A stretch of 64,000 bases of DNA from Clostridium sp. OF09-36 (GTDB lineage Bacteria; Bacillota; Clostridia; Lachnospirales; Lachnospiraceae): the NCBI RefSeq assembly GCF_003481985.1, contig NZ_QUMD01000012.1, positions 1 through 64,000 of the forward strand. Reading direction: 5' to 3'. The translations under genes were made by a program, and so were the position numbers. Every line of letters begins with the position of its first letter. Position 1 is the stretch's first letter. Of this stretch, positions 1-8,213 are shown piece after piece. The notes beneath the pieces were generated by a model. The model saw nothing but the letters and a program-made list of their open reading frames with translations, was not told the DNA's origin and searched no databases.

Positions 1-30
1 AACTATAAGGTTATTCTGAGACCGTGAAAA

Positions 31-110
31 TTATTATATTGGAGGACATTATGAAAAGAAGAATTACAGCTTATTATATTGGAGGACATTATGAAAAGAA
101 GAATTACAGC
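31..110 (+). repeat. 40-bp perfect tandem duplication over an RBS and start codon
   Basis: Bases 31-70 and 71-110 are identical. Each copy carries GGAGG, ATG and the first codons of the downstream lipoprotein gene. Because 40 is not a multiple of 3, the first ATG (51) reads a different frame and stops at 162-164, giving a 37-codon frame that overlaps the real start at 91. Such a repeat can be a replication-slippage duplication or an assembly join; the sequence alone does not decide. Confidence 0.95.
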
Positions 111-1176
111 TCTTATGATGGCAGCAGCAATGTGCATGTCTCTTGTGGCATGCGGCGGTTCTAACAGCAGCACCGGTGCAGCAGACACCAAAGCAGCAGA
201 CAGCAACACCGCAGAAAACGGTTCCGCAGCAGTAGACGCATCCGATTTAAAGATCGGTCTGGTTACCGATGTCGGCGGCGTAAACGATGGTTCTTTCAAC
301 CAGACCGCATGGGAAGGTATGGAGCGTGCAGCAAAAGAGCTTGGCGTAACCGTAAACTACTTAGAGTCCAGCACCGATGCAGACTACGCACCGAACCTGG
401 AGACCTTCGCAGATGAGGAGTATGACCTGATCATCAGCATCGGTTACATGCTTGCAGATGCAACCAGAACCGCAGCAGAGCAGAACCCGGATATCAAGTT
501 TGCGATCGTAGATGACGCAACCATCGACCTTCCGAACGTTACCTGCCTGATGTTCCGCGCAGAGCAGGCTTCCTACCTGGCTGGTTTTGTAGCAGGTAAG
601 ACCACCAAGACCAACAACATCGGTTATGTAGCAGGTATGGCAAACGAGACCATGAACCAGTTTGGTTACGGTTACTGTGCAGGTGCCCTGGATGCGAACC
701 CGGATGTAACCATCCAGCAGTTCAACGCAAACTCCTTTGCAGATGCAGCAACTGGTAAGACCATGGCAAATACTGCAATCACCAACGGTGCAGATGTCAT
801 CTTCCACGCAGCAGCAGCAACCGGTCTTGGCGTGATCGAGGCTTGTCACGAGGCTGGTGTTTATGCGATCGGCGTAGACAGCGACCAGTCCAGCATCTCC
901 CCGGATACCGTCCTGACCTCTGCTATGAAGCGTGTAGACAACGCTGTATTTGATACCATCGAGTCTTTAGTAAACGGAACCCTGGAGAGCAGTGTTCACA
1001 CCTATGACCTGGCAGCAGGCGGTGTAGATATCGCACCGAGCCAGAATCTGATCGCAGACGATGTCATCGAGGCAGTAAACGAAGTGAAAGAGAAGATCAT
1101 CAGCAGCGAGATCGAAGTACCGGCTGATAAAGAATCCTTCGAAGCAAAATACGGCGATGTTTACGAGTTAGACTAA
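91..1176 (+). CDS. BMP family (PnrA-like) ABC transporter substrate-binding lipoprotein
   Basis: This is a 361-aa exported lipoprotein. The N-terminus is a signal peptide ending in a lipobox (SLVACGG), followed by a Ser/Thr/Ala-rich linker of about 35 residues. The mature part has the BMP family hallmark of a start strand with GLVTDVGGVNDGSFNQ and later DVIFHAAAATGLG. BMP proteins bind purine nucleosides or related ligands and deliver them to an ABC importer; the ligand here is not determined. ATG at 91 is chosen because GGAGG lies just upstream and the signal peptide starts there. The start region is duplicated (31-110). No permease or ATPase gene follows; a hairpin terminator at 1216-1250 closes the unit, so partners may lie elsewhere. 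Confidence 0.9.
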   Translation: MKRRITALMMAAAMCMSLVACGGSNSSTGAADTKAADSNTAENGSAAVDASDLKIGLVTDVGGVNDGSFNQTAWEGMERAAKELGVTVNYLESSTDADYAPNLETFADEEYDLIISIGYMLADATRTAAEQNPDIKFAIVDDATIDLPNVTCLMFRAEQASYLAGFVAGKTTKTNNIGYVAGMANETMNQFGYGYCAGALDANPDVTIQQFNANSFADAATGKTMANTAITNGADVIFHAAAATGLGVIEACHEAGVYAIGVDSDQSSISPDTVLTSAMKRVDNAVFDTIESLVNGTLESSVHTYDLAAGGVDIAPSQNLIADDVIEAVNEVKEKIISSEIEVPADKESFEAKYGDVYELD

Positions 1177-1215
1177 GTGCTAAAATAAAATAGAGTCTTT
1201 CCATTCAGAAAAAAG

Positions 1216-1250
1216 TGTAGTATAATCGATTTTGATTATACTACATTTTT
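1216..1250 (+). terminator. Rho-independent terminator after BMP lipoprotein gene
   Basis: A perfect 12-bp stem (1216-1227 with 1234-1245), a 6-nt loop and five Ts. It separates the lipoprotein gene from serS. Confidence 0.85.
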
Positions 1251-1325
1251 GCTTTCCGGGCATATTGGAAGTACAGAGTATGTATTTTACGGTTGGGAAA
1301 ACAGAAACGTATACAGGAGGAAGAG

Positions 1326-2613
1326 ATGTTAGATTTAAAGTTTGTCCGTGAGAATCCGGACATCGTAAAGAAAAATATCGAAAACAAGTTCCAGTTTGAG
1401 AAGCTTCCGCTGGTGGACGAGGTGATCGAGCTGGATGCGAAGAACCGTGCAGCAAAGGCAGAGGCAGACAGCCTTCGTGCATCCCGCAACAAGCTCTCCA
1501 AGCAGATCGGCCAGTTAATGGGCCAGGGCAAGAAGGAAGAGGCAGAAGAGGTTAAGGCTCAGGTAGCAGCAAACGCAGCACGCCTGGCAGAGCTGGAGGC
1601 TCAGGAGACTGAGCTGGAGGCAAAGGTATTAAAGATCATGATGACCATTCCGAACATCATCGATCCGAGCGTACCGATCGGTAAAGATGACAGCCAGAAC
1701 GTAGAGATCGAAAAATTCGGTGATCCGTTCGTACCGGATTTTGAGATTCCGTATCATACCGACATCATGAAGACCTTTGACGGCATCGACTTAGACGCAG
1801 CAGGTAAAGTAGCAGGAAACGGCTTCTACTACCTGATGGGCGATATCGCAAGACTTCATTCCGCAGTCATTTCCTACGCTCGTGACTTCATGATCGACCG
1901 TGGCTTCACTTACTGCATCCCGCCGTTCATGATCCGCAGCAACGTGGTAACCGGCGTTATGTCCTTCGCAGAGATGGATGCTATGATGTACAAGATCGAG
2001 GGTGAGGACCTGTACCTGATCGGTACCAGTGAGCACTCCATGATCGGTAAGTTCATCGACACCATTACCCCGGAAGACCAGCTTCCGAAGACCTTAACCA
2101 GCTATTCCCCATGCTCCGTAAGGAGAAAGGTGCCCACGGCATTGAGGAGCGCGGTGTATACCGTATCCACCAGTTCGAGAAGCAGGAGATGATCGTTGTC
2201 TGCAAGCCGGATGAGTCCAAGATGTGGTACGACAAATTATGGCAGAACACCGTAGATCTGTTCCGTTCCATGGACATCCCGGTTCGTACCCTGGAGTGCT
2301 GCTCTGGTGATCTGGCAGACTTAAAGGTAAAATCCTGTGACGTAGAGGCATGGTCTCCGCGTCAGAAGAAGTACTTCGAGGTAGGTTCCTGCTCCAACTT
2401 AGGAGACGCACAGGCACGCCGCTTAAAGATCCGCGTAGACGGACCGGACGGAAAGTACTTCGCTCATACCTTAAACAACACCGTAGTTGCTCCGCCGCGT
2501 ATGCTGATCGCATTTCTGGAGAACAACCTGCAGGCAGACGGCACTGTCAAGATCCCGAGGTGCTGCAGCCGTATATGGGCGGTATGGAAGTTATGGTACC
2601 GAAGCACAAATAA
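1326..2613 (+). CDS. serS: Seryl-tRNA synthetase (two apparent frameshifts)
   Basis: Class II aminoacyl-tRNA synthetase charging tRNA-Ser with serine in the cytoplasm. The start (MLDLKFVRENPD) follows AGGAGG. Residues 1-110 form the coiled-coil tRNA-binding arm; the catalytic core follows, with GTSEHSMIGKF and, in a second frame, EKGAHGIEERGVYRIHQFEK and the C-terminal NNTVVAPPRMLIAFLEN. The reading frame breaks near 2115 (TTC reads TC) and again near 2557 (CCGGAG reads CCGAG). Adding one T and one G restores a continuous protein of about 429 aa, the normal length. As the enzyme is essential and no second copy is seen here, both breaks are most likely sequencing errors. Confidence 0.93.
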
Positions 2614-2626
2614 GATATATTGGCAG

Positions 2627-2660
2627 AAAGCCGCCGCACGTTGGATATGCGGCGGCTTTC
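2627..2660 (+). terminator. Rho-independent terminator after serS
   Basis: GC-rich inverted repeat AAAGCCGCCGCA / TGCGGCGGCTTT with a 9-nt loop, just after the serS stop. Confidence 0.8.
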
Positions 2661-2703
2661 ATTATATTATTTTCGGAGTTGAACATATGAGGAGAAATGC
2701 GTT

Positions 2704-3117
2704 ATGTGGTTTTTATTCGCATTATTATCGGCAGTATTTGCGGCACTTACATCCATTCTTGCGAAGGTCGGCATTGATGGCGTGAATTCCAACCTTGCAA
2801 CAGCGATCCGGACTATGGTGGTTGTTGTGATGGCATGGGGAATGGTTTTTCTGACACATACCCAGAGCGGTATTTCCGAGATCAGCAAAAAGAGCTGGCT
2901 GTTTTTGATTCTTTCCGGACTTGCAACCGGGGCGTCCTGGCTTTGTTATTACCGGGCACTGCAGATCGGGGAGGCATCCAAAGTGGTGCCGGTTGATAAA
3001 CTGAGCGTGATCATTACTCTGGTTCTTGCGTTTGTCTTTTTGCACGAATCCTTTACAATGAAATCCATGATCGGGTGTGTCCTGATCGGAGCGGGAACGC
3101 TGCTGATGGTGCTGTAG
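2704..3117 (+). CDS. Small EamA/DMT family membrane transporter
   Basis: A 137-aa, very hydrophobic protein with about four or five transmembrane segments, matching a single EamA domain (half the size of ten-helix DMT exporters). Features include the N-terminal WFLFALLSAVFAALTSILAK and the C-terminal FLHESFTMKSMIGCVLIGAG, typical of the family. Single-domain members probably act as dimers. Substrate unknown. GAGGAG lies before the ATG. Confidence 0.8.
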   Translation: MWFLFALLSAVFAALTSILAKVGIDGVNSNLATAIRTMVVVVMAWGMVFLTHTQSGISEISKKSWLFLILSGLATGASWLCYYRALQIGEASKVVPVDKLSVIITLVLAFVFLHESFTMKSMIGCVLIGAGTLLMVL

Positions 3118-3207
3118 GTGCGGGGACAGGATATAGGAACATAATCAGTTTGGAGTGAATGCAACAGGATTGTCAGATATATGATGGAAACACAGGAGGA
3201 AGCAGTC

Positions 3208-3681
3208 ATGTCACTGGAAAAAGCAAAAGCATATCTGGAGGCAAAAGGCTTTCTAGATCATGTGATTGAATTAAAAGATTCCACTGCAACGGTTCATGAG
3301 GCGGCAGAAGCACTTGGTGTGCAGCCAGCCATGATCGCAAAGACCATGTCATTTTTGCAGGGAGAAAAAACAGTGCTGATCCTGACAGAGGGAACGGCAA
3401 AGGTGGATAACCGGAAATATAAGGACACCTTTCATGTGAAGGCCAGGATGATCCCGTTTGATGAAGTAGAGCAGCATGTGGGACATGCGCCGGGCGGAGT
3501 ATGCCCGTTTGGGATCAGGGAAGGTGTGGAAGTGTATCTGGATGAGAGCCTTCGTCAGTTTGACGTAGTCTATCCGGCAGCAGGCAATGACCACAGTGCG
3601 GTAAAACTGACGATTCCGGAATTGGAACAGGTAGCTGGTGCAAACGACTGGGTGGATGTTTGCAAAGAAGCGGAAGAGTGA
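3208..3681 (+). CDS. YbaK/EbsC-type aminoacyl-tRNA deacylase
   Basis: A 157-aa protein of the YbaK/ProRS INS-domain superfamily. These enzymes hydrolyse mischarged aminoacyl-tRNA (for example Cys- or Ala-tRNA-Pro). The sequence shows STATVHEAAEALGVQPAMIAK at the N-terminus, the central FHVKARMI segment and the GHAPGGVCPFGI motif that lines the active site. Start chosen at 3208 (MSLEKAKAYL) because AGGAGG stands about 7 nt before it; an upstream ATG at 3181 lacks such a site. Exact tRNA specificity cannot be read from the sequence. Confidence 0.82.
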   Translation: MSLEKAKAYLEAKGFLDHVIELKDSTATVHEAAEALGVQPAMIAKTMSFLQGEKTVLILTEGTAKVDNRKYKDTFHVKARMIPFDEVEQHVGHAPGGVCPFGIREGVEVYLDESLRQFDVVYPAAGNDHSAVKLTIPELEQVAGANDWVDVCKEAEE

Positions 3682-3694
3682 GGAAAGAGGAGCA

Positions 3695-3978
3695 ATGACA
3701 GGATTAGGAACCATCATCAGCAGCGGCAAATCCATGCTGCTTGTGCTTTGCCTGGCAATCGGGACCGTGATCGGGGAACTGATCGGAATTGAGCGGGGTT
3801 ATCATCATTGCGGTCTTGACATCATCCATGGGAAAAGGGTGTGCGTTTTCTGGTTGGTTCTGCACGGATTTTTTGTATCGGCGTGAACCTGATCTGGGGG
3901 AAGAAGCTGAGTGTGGCCAATATGCTGCCGTCAGTAATACTCGCTGTTGTGGCAGCGTATCTGCCATGGGGATTCTAA
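3695..3978 (+). pseudogene. Decayed DUF554 membrane protein gene
   Basis: Pieces of a DUF554 (YdfK-like) integral membrane protein lie in three frames: the start MTGLGTII with LAIGTVIGELIGIE, then VIIIAVLTSSMGKGCAFS, then IGVNLIWGKKLSVANMLP to the stop at 3976-3978. The family is usually about 220-230 aa; only about 95 codons remain. Internal blocks are missing as well as the frame being changed, so this is not a single-base error. It sits between the deacylase and Nudix genes and has its own GAGG site. Confidence 0.7.
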
Positions 3979-4044
3979 ATATTTGGGTGTGGAATAACGA
4001 TAAAGCACATGAGAACGCATGGATGTGAGAAAAAGAGGTGTGAC

Positions 4045-4536
4045 ATGATTCAAAAACATTGTTACGAATGTGGAACGGAGCTGATGGAAAAAGAACTGGA
4101 AGGAGAGGGAATGGTTCCCTATTGTCCAAAGTGCCAGCAGTACCGTTTCCCGATGTATAACGTGGCGGTCAGCATGATCGTTACCGATGAAAAGACCGGA
4201 AAAATCCTGCTGATCCAGCAGTATGGAAAGCTAACTTACATTTTGGTGGCTGGTTATGTGAACCGCGGCGAAGCCGAGGAAGATGCAGTTGTGCGTGAGG
4301 TGAGAGAGGAGACGGGACTTCACGTTTCCCATATGAAATTTAACCGGACCAGCTTCTTTGAGCCATCCAACACGCTGATGTGCAATTTTACTGCCTATGT
4401 GGACAATGCTGAAGAACTGCACATCAATCAGGAGGTGGACCGGTGCAAGTGGTTTCCACCGGAAGAAGCAAGAACCAATATCCGGCCAAATAGTCTGGCC
4501 GAGTATTTCTTGAAGAGCTATCTGGATGAAAGATAG
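4045..4536 (+). CDS. Nudix hydrolase with N-terminal zinc ribbon
   Basis: A 163-aa protein. Residues about 5-30 hold two CxxC knuckles (CYEC and CPKC), predicted to bind zinc. The Nudix box is complete: G, five residues, E, seven residues, REVREETGL. This arrangement resembles NudC-type NAD(H) pyrophosphatases and related small Nudix enzymes that cleave nucleoside diphosphates linked to another group. The start at 4045 (MIQKHCYECG) has AGAGGTG upstream. The substrate is not determined. Confidence 0.85.
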   Translation: MIQKHCYECGTELMEKELEGEGMVPYCPKCQQYRFPMYNVAVSMIVTDEKTGKILLIQQYGKLTYILVAGYVNRGEAEEDAVVREVREETGLHVSHMKFNRTSFFEPSNTLMCNFTAYVDNAEELHINQEVDRCKWFPPEEARTNIRPNSLAEYFLKSYLDER

Positions 4537-4565
4537 ATCAAAAAATTTCGTAAGAGGTGACACGT

Positions 4566-5003
4566 ATGAATAGAACGATAAACATAGATCCTGCCTTACT
4601 TTCGGTTTACCCGGAGATCCGTCTTGGCTGTCTTCATTTTACCGCAGAAGTAAAAGCATCTTCGGACGTATTTTGGGATTATCTGGATCATGAAATCCTT
4701 CCAGCGGTAAAAAATGATATCGAAGGAAAAGAGTGGAGCGAGGTTACAGGCGTGCGAGGAAGTCGCGCCGCTTACAAAGCATTTGGCCGCAATCCGGGGC
4801 GTTACCGTGTTTCTTCTGAGGCATTGCTGCGCAGAGTGCGGCGTGGTGACGAGCTGTACCATGTGAATTCTGTCGTGGATGTAAATAACCTGATTTCCGT
4901 GGAAAGCGGATTGTCTGTCGGTTCTTATGATCTGGAACAGCTGCAGGGTGATATTGTGTTTCGCAAAGCAGAAGCCAGTCAGGTGGAAGTATGGAATTTA
5001 TAG
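4566..5003 (+). CDS. B3/B4 domain protein, C-terminally short
   Basis: A 145-aa protein matching the B3/B4 tRNA-binding-domain family (related to the editing domain of PheRS beta). Recognisable stretches are SRAAYKAFGRNPGRYRVSSE, the NSVVDVNNLISVESGLSVGS region and YDLEQLQGDIVFRKA. Family members are usually about 210-230 aa and continue after this point with a conserved C-terminal block that is absent here. Other frames after 4975 show only a few family-like residues, so the 3' part seems deleted rather than frameshifted. Function in free-standing form is not well established. Confidence 0.7.
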   Translation: MNRTINIDPALLSVYPEIRLGCLHFTAEVKASSDVFWDYLDHEILPAVKNDIEGKEWSEVTGVRGSRAAYKAFGRNPGRYRVSSEALLRRVRRGDELYHVNSVVDVNNLISVESGLSVGSYDLEQLQGDIVFRKAEASQVEVWNL

Positions 5004-5044
5004 TTGGAAAGGAAACAACAAACTGATACATAAGGAGAAAAAAG

Positions 5045-5956
5045 ATGCCGTTTACTTATGAGAAAAAGAAGTGGATCATAGTTGCAGTCTGGCTGCTGAT
5101 TGCGGTTTTATCGTTTACTGTAGCAGCAAAGTATGCCTCTGCCCCGGAACATCATAAAGAAGTAATTTCCTCGCTGGACGAAAAAAAGGATACGGTTCTT
5201 GAACTCACGGTAGCTGCAACAGCAACTTCTGCGCTGATCACGCTGCTGCCTGGTGATGTGGCAACACCCATTGCGGAAAAAATAGCAGATTTAAGCGGTT
5301 ATCTGATGATTGTACTTTGCGCGATATTTTTGGAAAAATATTTGGTGACAATTACCGGATATGCTGCGTTTCGCATTTTTATTCCATTGGCCTGTTTGCT
5401 GTTTGCCGGAAATAAATTCTTTGAAAACGACAGTATCCGATGTCTTGCCAGAAAACTTTTGGTATTTGGAATTTGTATTTTCCTGGTAGTTCCATCCAGC
5501 GTAAAGCTGGCAGACCTGATTGATGATACGTATCATACACAGATCGATCTGACGCTGGACGAGGCCAGGAAAACACAGAAAATCCTGGAAAGTCAGTCAG
5601 AATCCGATACAACGGCAGTCCAGCCTGAACAAAATGCTAAAACAGAACAGAAGCAGCAAAAAGAAGGAAGCGGTAATCTGTGGGAAATGGCAAAGGGAGC
5701 CTTGAACAGTGCAAAAGAATCTGTTACGAGTGCAGTGGAAAATGTAACATTATCAACAGAAGAGCTGTTGCAGAAAGCAGAGCATTCCCTGAGCCGTTTT
5801 GTGGAGGCTGTGGCAGTCATGTTGATCACATCCTGTGTGATCCCACTTCTGGTCTTGGTCGTATTTGTCTGGCTGATCAAGATTTTGGTGAATGTAGATC
5901 TGAGCAGAAAGATGACTGCGATATCTGATCTGAGAAAGAGGTCTGGGGAAAAATAA
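5045..5956 (+). CDS. Membrane protein of unknown function
   Basis: A 303-aa protein with no family I recognise. It has a transmembrane segment at about residues 10-28, two or three more between about 85 and 155, a charged Gln/Glu/Lys-rich middle region (about 175-215) that is probably extracytoplasmic, and a last hydrophobic segment near 255-280 followed by a basic tail. A good AAGGAG site precedes the ATG. It stands alone between the B3/B4 gene and the AAA gene, which has its own promoter. Confidence 0.7.
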   Translation: MPFTYEKKKWIIVAVWLLIAVLSFTVAAKYASAPEHHKEVISSLDEKKDTVLELTVAATATSALITLLPGDVATPIAEKIADLSGYLMIVLCAIFLEKYLVTITGYAAFRIFIPLACLLFAGNKFFENDSIRCLARKLLVFGICIFLVVPSSVKLADLIDDTYHTQIDLTLDEARKTQKILESQSESDTTAVQPEQNAKTEQKQQKEGSGNLWEMAKGALNSAKESVTSAVENVTLSTEELLQKAEHSLSRFVEAVAVMLITSCVIPLLVLVVFVWLIKILVNVDLSRKMTAISDLRKRSGEK

Positions 5957-5993
5957 TGCCTGGAATAAAAGTCTGAGACAAAGGCTTCCTGTC

Positions 5994-6022
5994 TTGTGAT
6001 TCTGAATGGAATCAAGTATAAT
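5994..6022 (+). promoter_or_regulatory. Sigma-A type promoter for the AAA protein gene
   Basis: TTGTGA at 5994-5999, 17-nt spacer, TATAAT at 6017-6022, about 38 nt before the start codon at 6061. Confidence 0.65.
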
Positions 6023-6060
6023 GAACTCAGATAAAAGCGTTTTTGATGGGAGAAATTTGC

Positions 6061-7458
6061 ATGGAAAGTTATCTGAATCCGGGCAGTTTTTCATTTCGCG
6101 GCAGTCTTCGTTCAAAAATATATGTGGACAAAAGCGAATTGATCGCAAGGACGAATGAAGCTCTTTGTACAGAGCAGAAATACATCTGTGTAAGCCGTCC
6201 AAGAAGATTTGGCAAGTCTATGGCAGCCAATATGCTTGCCGCGTACTATGACCGAAATGAAGATACAGAAGAATTGTTTCAGAGTCTTGCAATCAGTAAA
6301 GAAAAATCATATAAAGAACATCTGAATCAATATGACGTGATCAAGATTAATATGCAGGAATTTTTAAGCATGTCAGAAACCATGGAAGAGATGCTTGAGA
6401 TGCTTAAAAATTATCTGGTTTCGGATTTTAAAGAAACCTTTCACAAAATACAATTTCGGGATGAAAAGAACCTGATTCAGGTTATGAAGGATGTATTCCG
6501 TTATACGAAATGTCCGTTTGTGATTTTGATCGATGAATGGGATTGTCTGTTCCGTGAGTATAAACAGAATAAAGATGCACAGAAAAAGTATCTGGATTTT
6601 TTACGTGCATGGCTGAAAGATAAAGACTATGTGGCGCTGGCTTATATGACAGGGATTCTCCCAATAAAAAAATATGGTTCTCATTCGGCATTGAATATGT
6701 TTACGGAATATTCAATGCCGAATCCAAGGGAGATGGCTGAATATTTCGGCTTTACAGAGAAAGAAGTAACGTCACTGTGTGAAAGATTTCATCGAGATTT
6801 TGAGGAAACGCAAGCCTGGTATGATGGATATGAACTGGTAGCAGTGAACGGCGAAGAAAAAATTTCGTACGCGATGTATAGTCCGAAATCGGTAGTAGAC
6901 GCGATGCTCAGTGGCGTGTTCGATAACTACTGGAATCAAACAGAAACATATGAGGCATTAAAAGTATATATTAAGATGAATTTTGACGGACTCAAGGATT
7001 CGGTAATCCGTATGCTTGCAGGAGAACGAGTCCAGATCAATACGGGAACATTTTCAAATGATATGACGAATTTTCAAGGGAAAGATGATGTTTTAACATT
7101 GCTGATCCATTTGGGATATCTGAGCTATCACTGGCCGGATAAAATGGTTACAATTCCTAACAAAGAAGTTTCCCAGGAATATATCAATGCAATCAGTACC
7201 ATGGACTGGGCTGAAGTAACAGCGTCAGTTGAGTCTTCCAGAAAATTATTAAAGGCTCTTTGGAATCTGGATAAACCGGCAATCGTTATGGAACTGAAAT
7301 GGGATAAAAGCGCGAGAGGTGCAATCAGCCAGATTAAAGACAAACACTATGTAGATGCACTGAAAGAATATCAGGGAAATCTTCTTTTGGTGGGGATTAA
7401 TTATGAGAAAGATACGAAGACACATACTTGTGTGATTGAAAGAATGTATAAGGATTAA
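6061..7458 (+). CDS. AAA-ATPase-like protein with PD-(D/E)XK nuclease-type C-terminus (internally short)
   Basis: A 465-aa member of the AAA-ATPase-like (PF09820) plus PD-(D/E)XK nuclease (PF08011) family, common in multiple copies in gut Clostridia and Bacteroidetes. The N-terminus has the family signature FRGSLRSKIYVDKSELI, the P-loop SRPRRFGKSM and the Walker B-like VILIDEWD. The C-terminus retains VMELKWDKSARGAI and HTCVIE. Compared with the family (about 520-560 aa) roughly 60 residues are missing in frame between KALWNL and DKPAIVMELKW, the part that normally carries the first acidic residue of the nuclease motif. The nuclease half is therefore probably inactive. Role of the family is not established. 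Own promoter at 5994-6022. Confidence 0.82.
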   Translation: MESYLNPGSFSFRGSLRSKIYVDKSELIARTNEALCTEQKYICVSRPRRFGKSMAANMLAAYYDRNEDTEELFQSLAISKEKSYKEHLNQYDVIKINMQEFLSMSETMEEMLEMLKNYLVSDFKETFHKIQFRDEKNLIQVMKDVFRYTKCPFVILIDEWDCLFREYKQNKDAQKKYLDFLRAWLKDKDYVALAYMTGILPIKKYGSHSALNMFTEYSMPNPREMAEYFGFTEKEVTSLCERFHRDFEETQAWYDGYELVAVNGEEKISYAMYSPKSVVDAMLSGVFDNYWNQTETYEALKVYIKMNFDGLKDSVIRMLAGERVQINTGTFSNDMTNFQGKDDVLTLLIHLGYLSYHWPDKMVTIPNKEVSQEYINAISTMDWAEVTASVESSRKLLKALWNLDKPAIVMELKWDKSARGAISQIKDKHYVDALKEYQGNLLLVGINYEKDTKTHTCVIERMYKD

Positions 7459-7469
7459 AATGGATTGCA

Positions 7470-7500
7470 AAAGCCCGCCAAATTTTGAGCGGGCTTTTTT
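7470..7500. terminator. Bidirectional terminator between AAA protein and flavin reductase genes
   Basis: Stem AAAGCCCGC / GCGGGCTTT with T run on the + strand and A run on the left, serving two convergent genes. Confidence 0.85.
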
Positions 7501-7515
7501 CAATCTATTTCTCGA

Positions 7516-8087
7516 TTATTTCTTCATCAGCGGAGCACCGATCTGCCATGCCTGGCCAACCTTTTCCCCGATGGCATAGTAGCCGCTCTGGAACTGGTCG
7601 AATACGAAAGCATTTAACTTGGTCGGGTCCACATTTCCTTTTTCATCCAGGACCGATTCATCGGCCAGAACGCCGACGATCTCGCCGATCACATGGTGCC
7701 CGTAGACTTCCATTTTGTCTTCTACAACACGGCATTCCAGGGTGAGCGGGAATTCCTGAACGACAGGGGCGTCGACCTTTTCGCTCTTGACAGAAGTCAG
7801 ACCGCTGCGCTCAAATTTATCTTCCATTTTGTTGCCGCTGGCAATGCCGAAGAAATCAGCCGCTTCGATGTGCGGGATATCCGCGATGCTTAAGGTAAAA
7901 GCACCGTGCTTTTTGATATTTTCAGAAGTTTTATGATCTTCATCGATGTTTAAAGAAACCATGTTCGTTGCGCAGATGCCGCCCCATGCCATGTTCATGA
8001 CATCAACACTGCCGTTTTCGCCGTAGGTTGCGATCATCAGAACCGGCATTGGAAACAGATATGGTTTGATTCCTAAATCTTTTTCAT
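7516..8087 (-). CDS. Flavin reductase-like (FMN-binding split barrel) protein, frameshifted at the start
   Basis: The protein belongs to the flavin reductase/DIM6-NTAB family, which binds FMN and reduces flavins with NAD(P)H. Visible are VLMIATYGENGSVDVMNMAW, FTLSIADIPHIEAADFFGI and the C-terminal YYAIGEKVGQAWQIG. An ATG at 8085-8087 with GGAGGGATTTTC before it opens a frame that breaks at once in an A5 run (8080-8084). One extra A gives MKKDLGIKPYLFPMPV and a 190-aa protein, the normal family start. The internal methionine at 8049 is the only start without that base. Divergent from the HxlR regulator, which probably controls it. Confidence 0.85.
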
Positions 8088-8113
8088 GAAAATCCCTCCA
8101 GTCTTCTTATGGA

Positions 8114-8142
8114 TTGACTTCGTATGGTCATCCTCCTATAAT
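8114..8142 (+). promoter_or_regulatory. Promoter of the HxlR regulator gene
   Basis: TTGACT (8114-8119), 17-nt spacer, TATAAT (8137-8142). On the other strand TTGTGT and TATCAT with a 16-nt spacer overlap this site and could serve the flavin reductase gene. Confidence 0.7.
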
Positions 8143-8167
8143 GATAGCAGACGACGTAAAAAACACA

Positions 8168-8192
8168 AGTACTGTTAAGAAAGACAGGTACT
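8168..8192. promoter_or_regulatory. Inverted-repeat operator candidate for HxlR regulator
   Basis: AGTACTGT (8168-8175) and ACAGGTACT (8184-8192) form a near-perfect inverted repeat downstream of the hxlR promoter and just upstream of the predicted divergent -35. HxlR-type regulators bind such dyads, so autoregulation and control of the flavin reductase are both plausible. Confidence 0.55.
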
Positions 8193-8213
8193 ATCCTGAA
8201 AGGAAGTGTGAAG

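Noticed and set aside
31..110. Possible CRISPR or satellite array
   Set aside because: Only two copies, with no spacer, covering a gene start.
361..849. Long open frame opposite the BMP lipoprotein gene
   Set aside because: Cysteine-rich shadow frame created by the GCA-rich codon use of the sense gene; no ribosome binding site and no family.
1251..1325. Serine T-box before serS
   Set aside because: The gap is only 75 nt and lacks the TGG-ACCGCG core.
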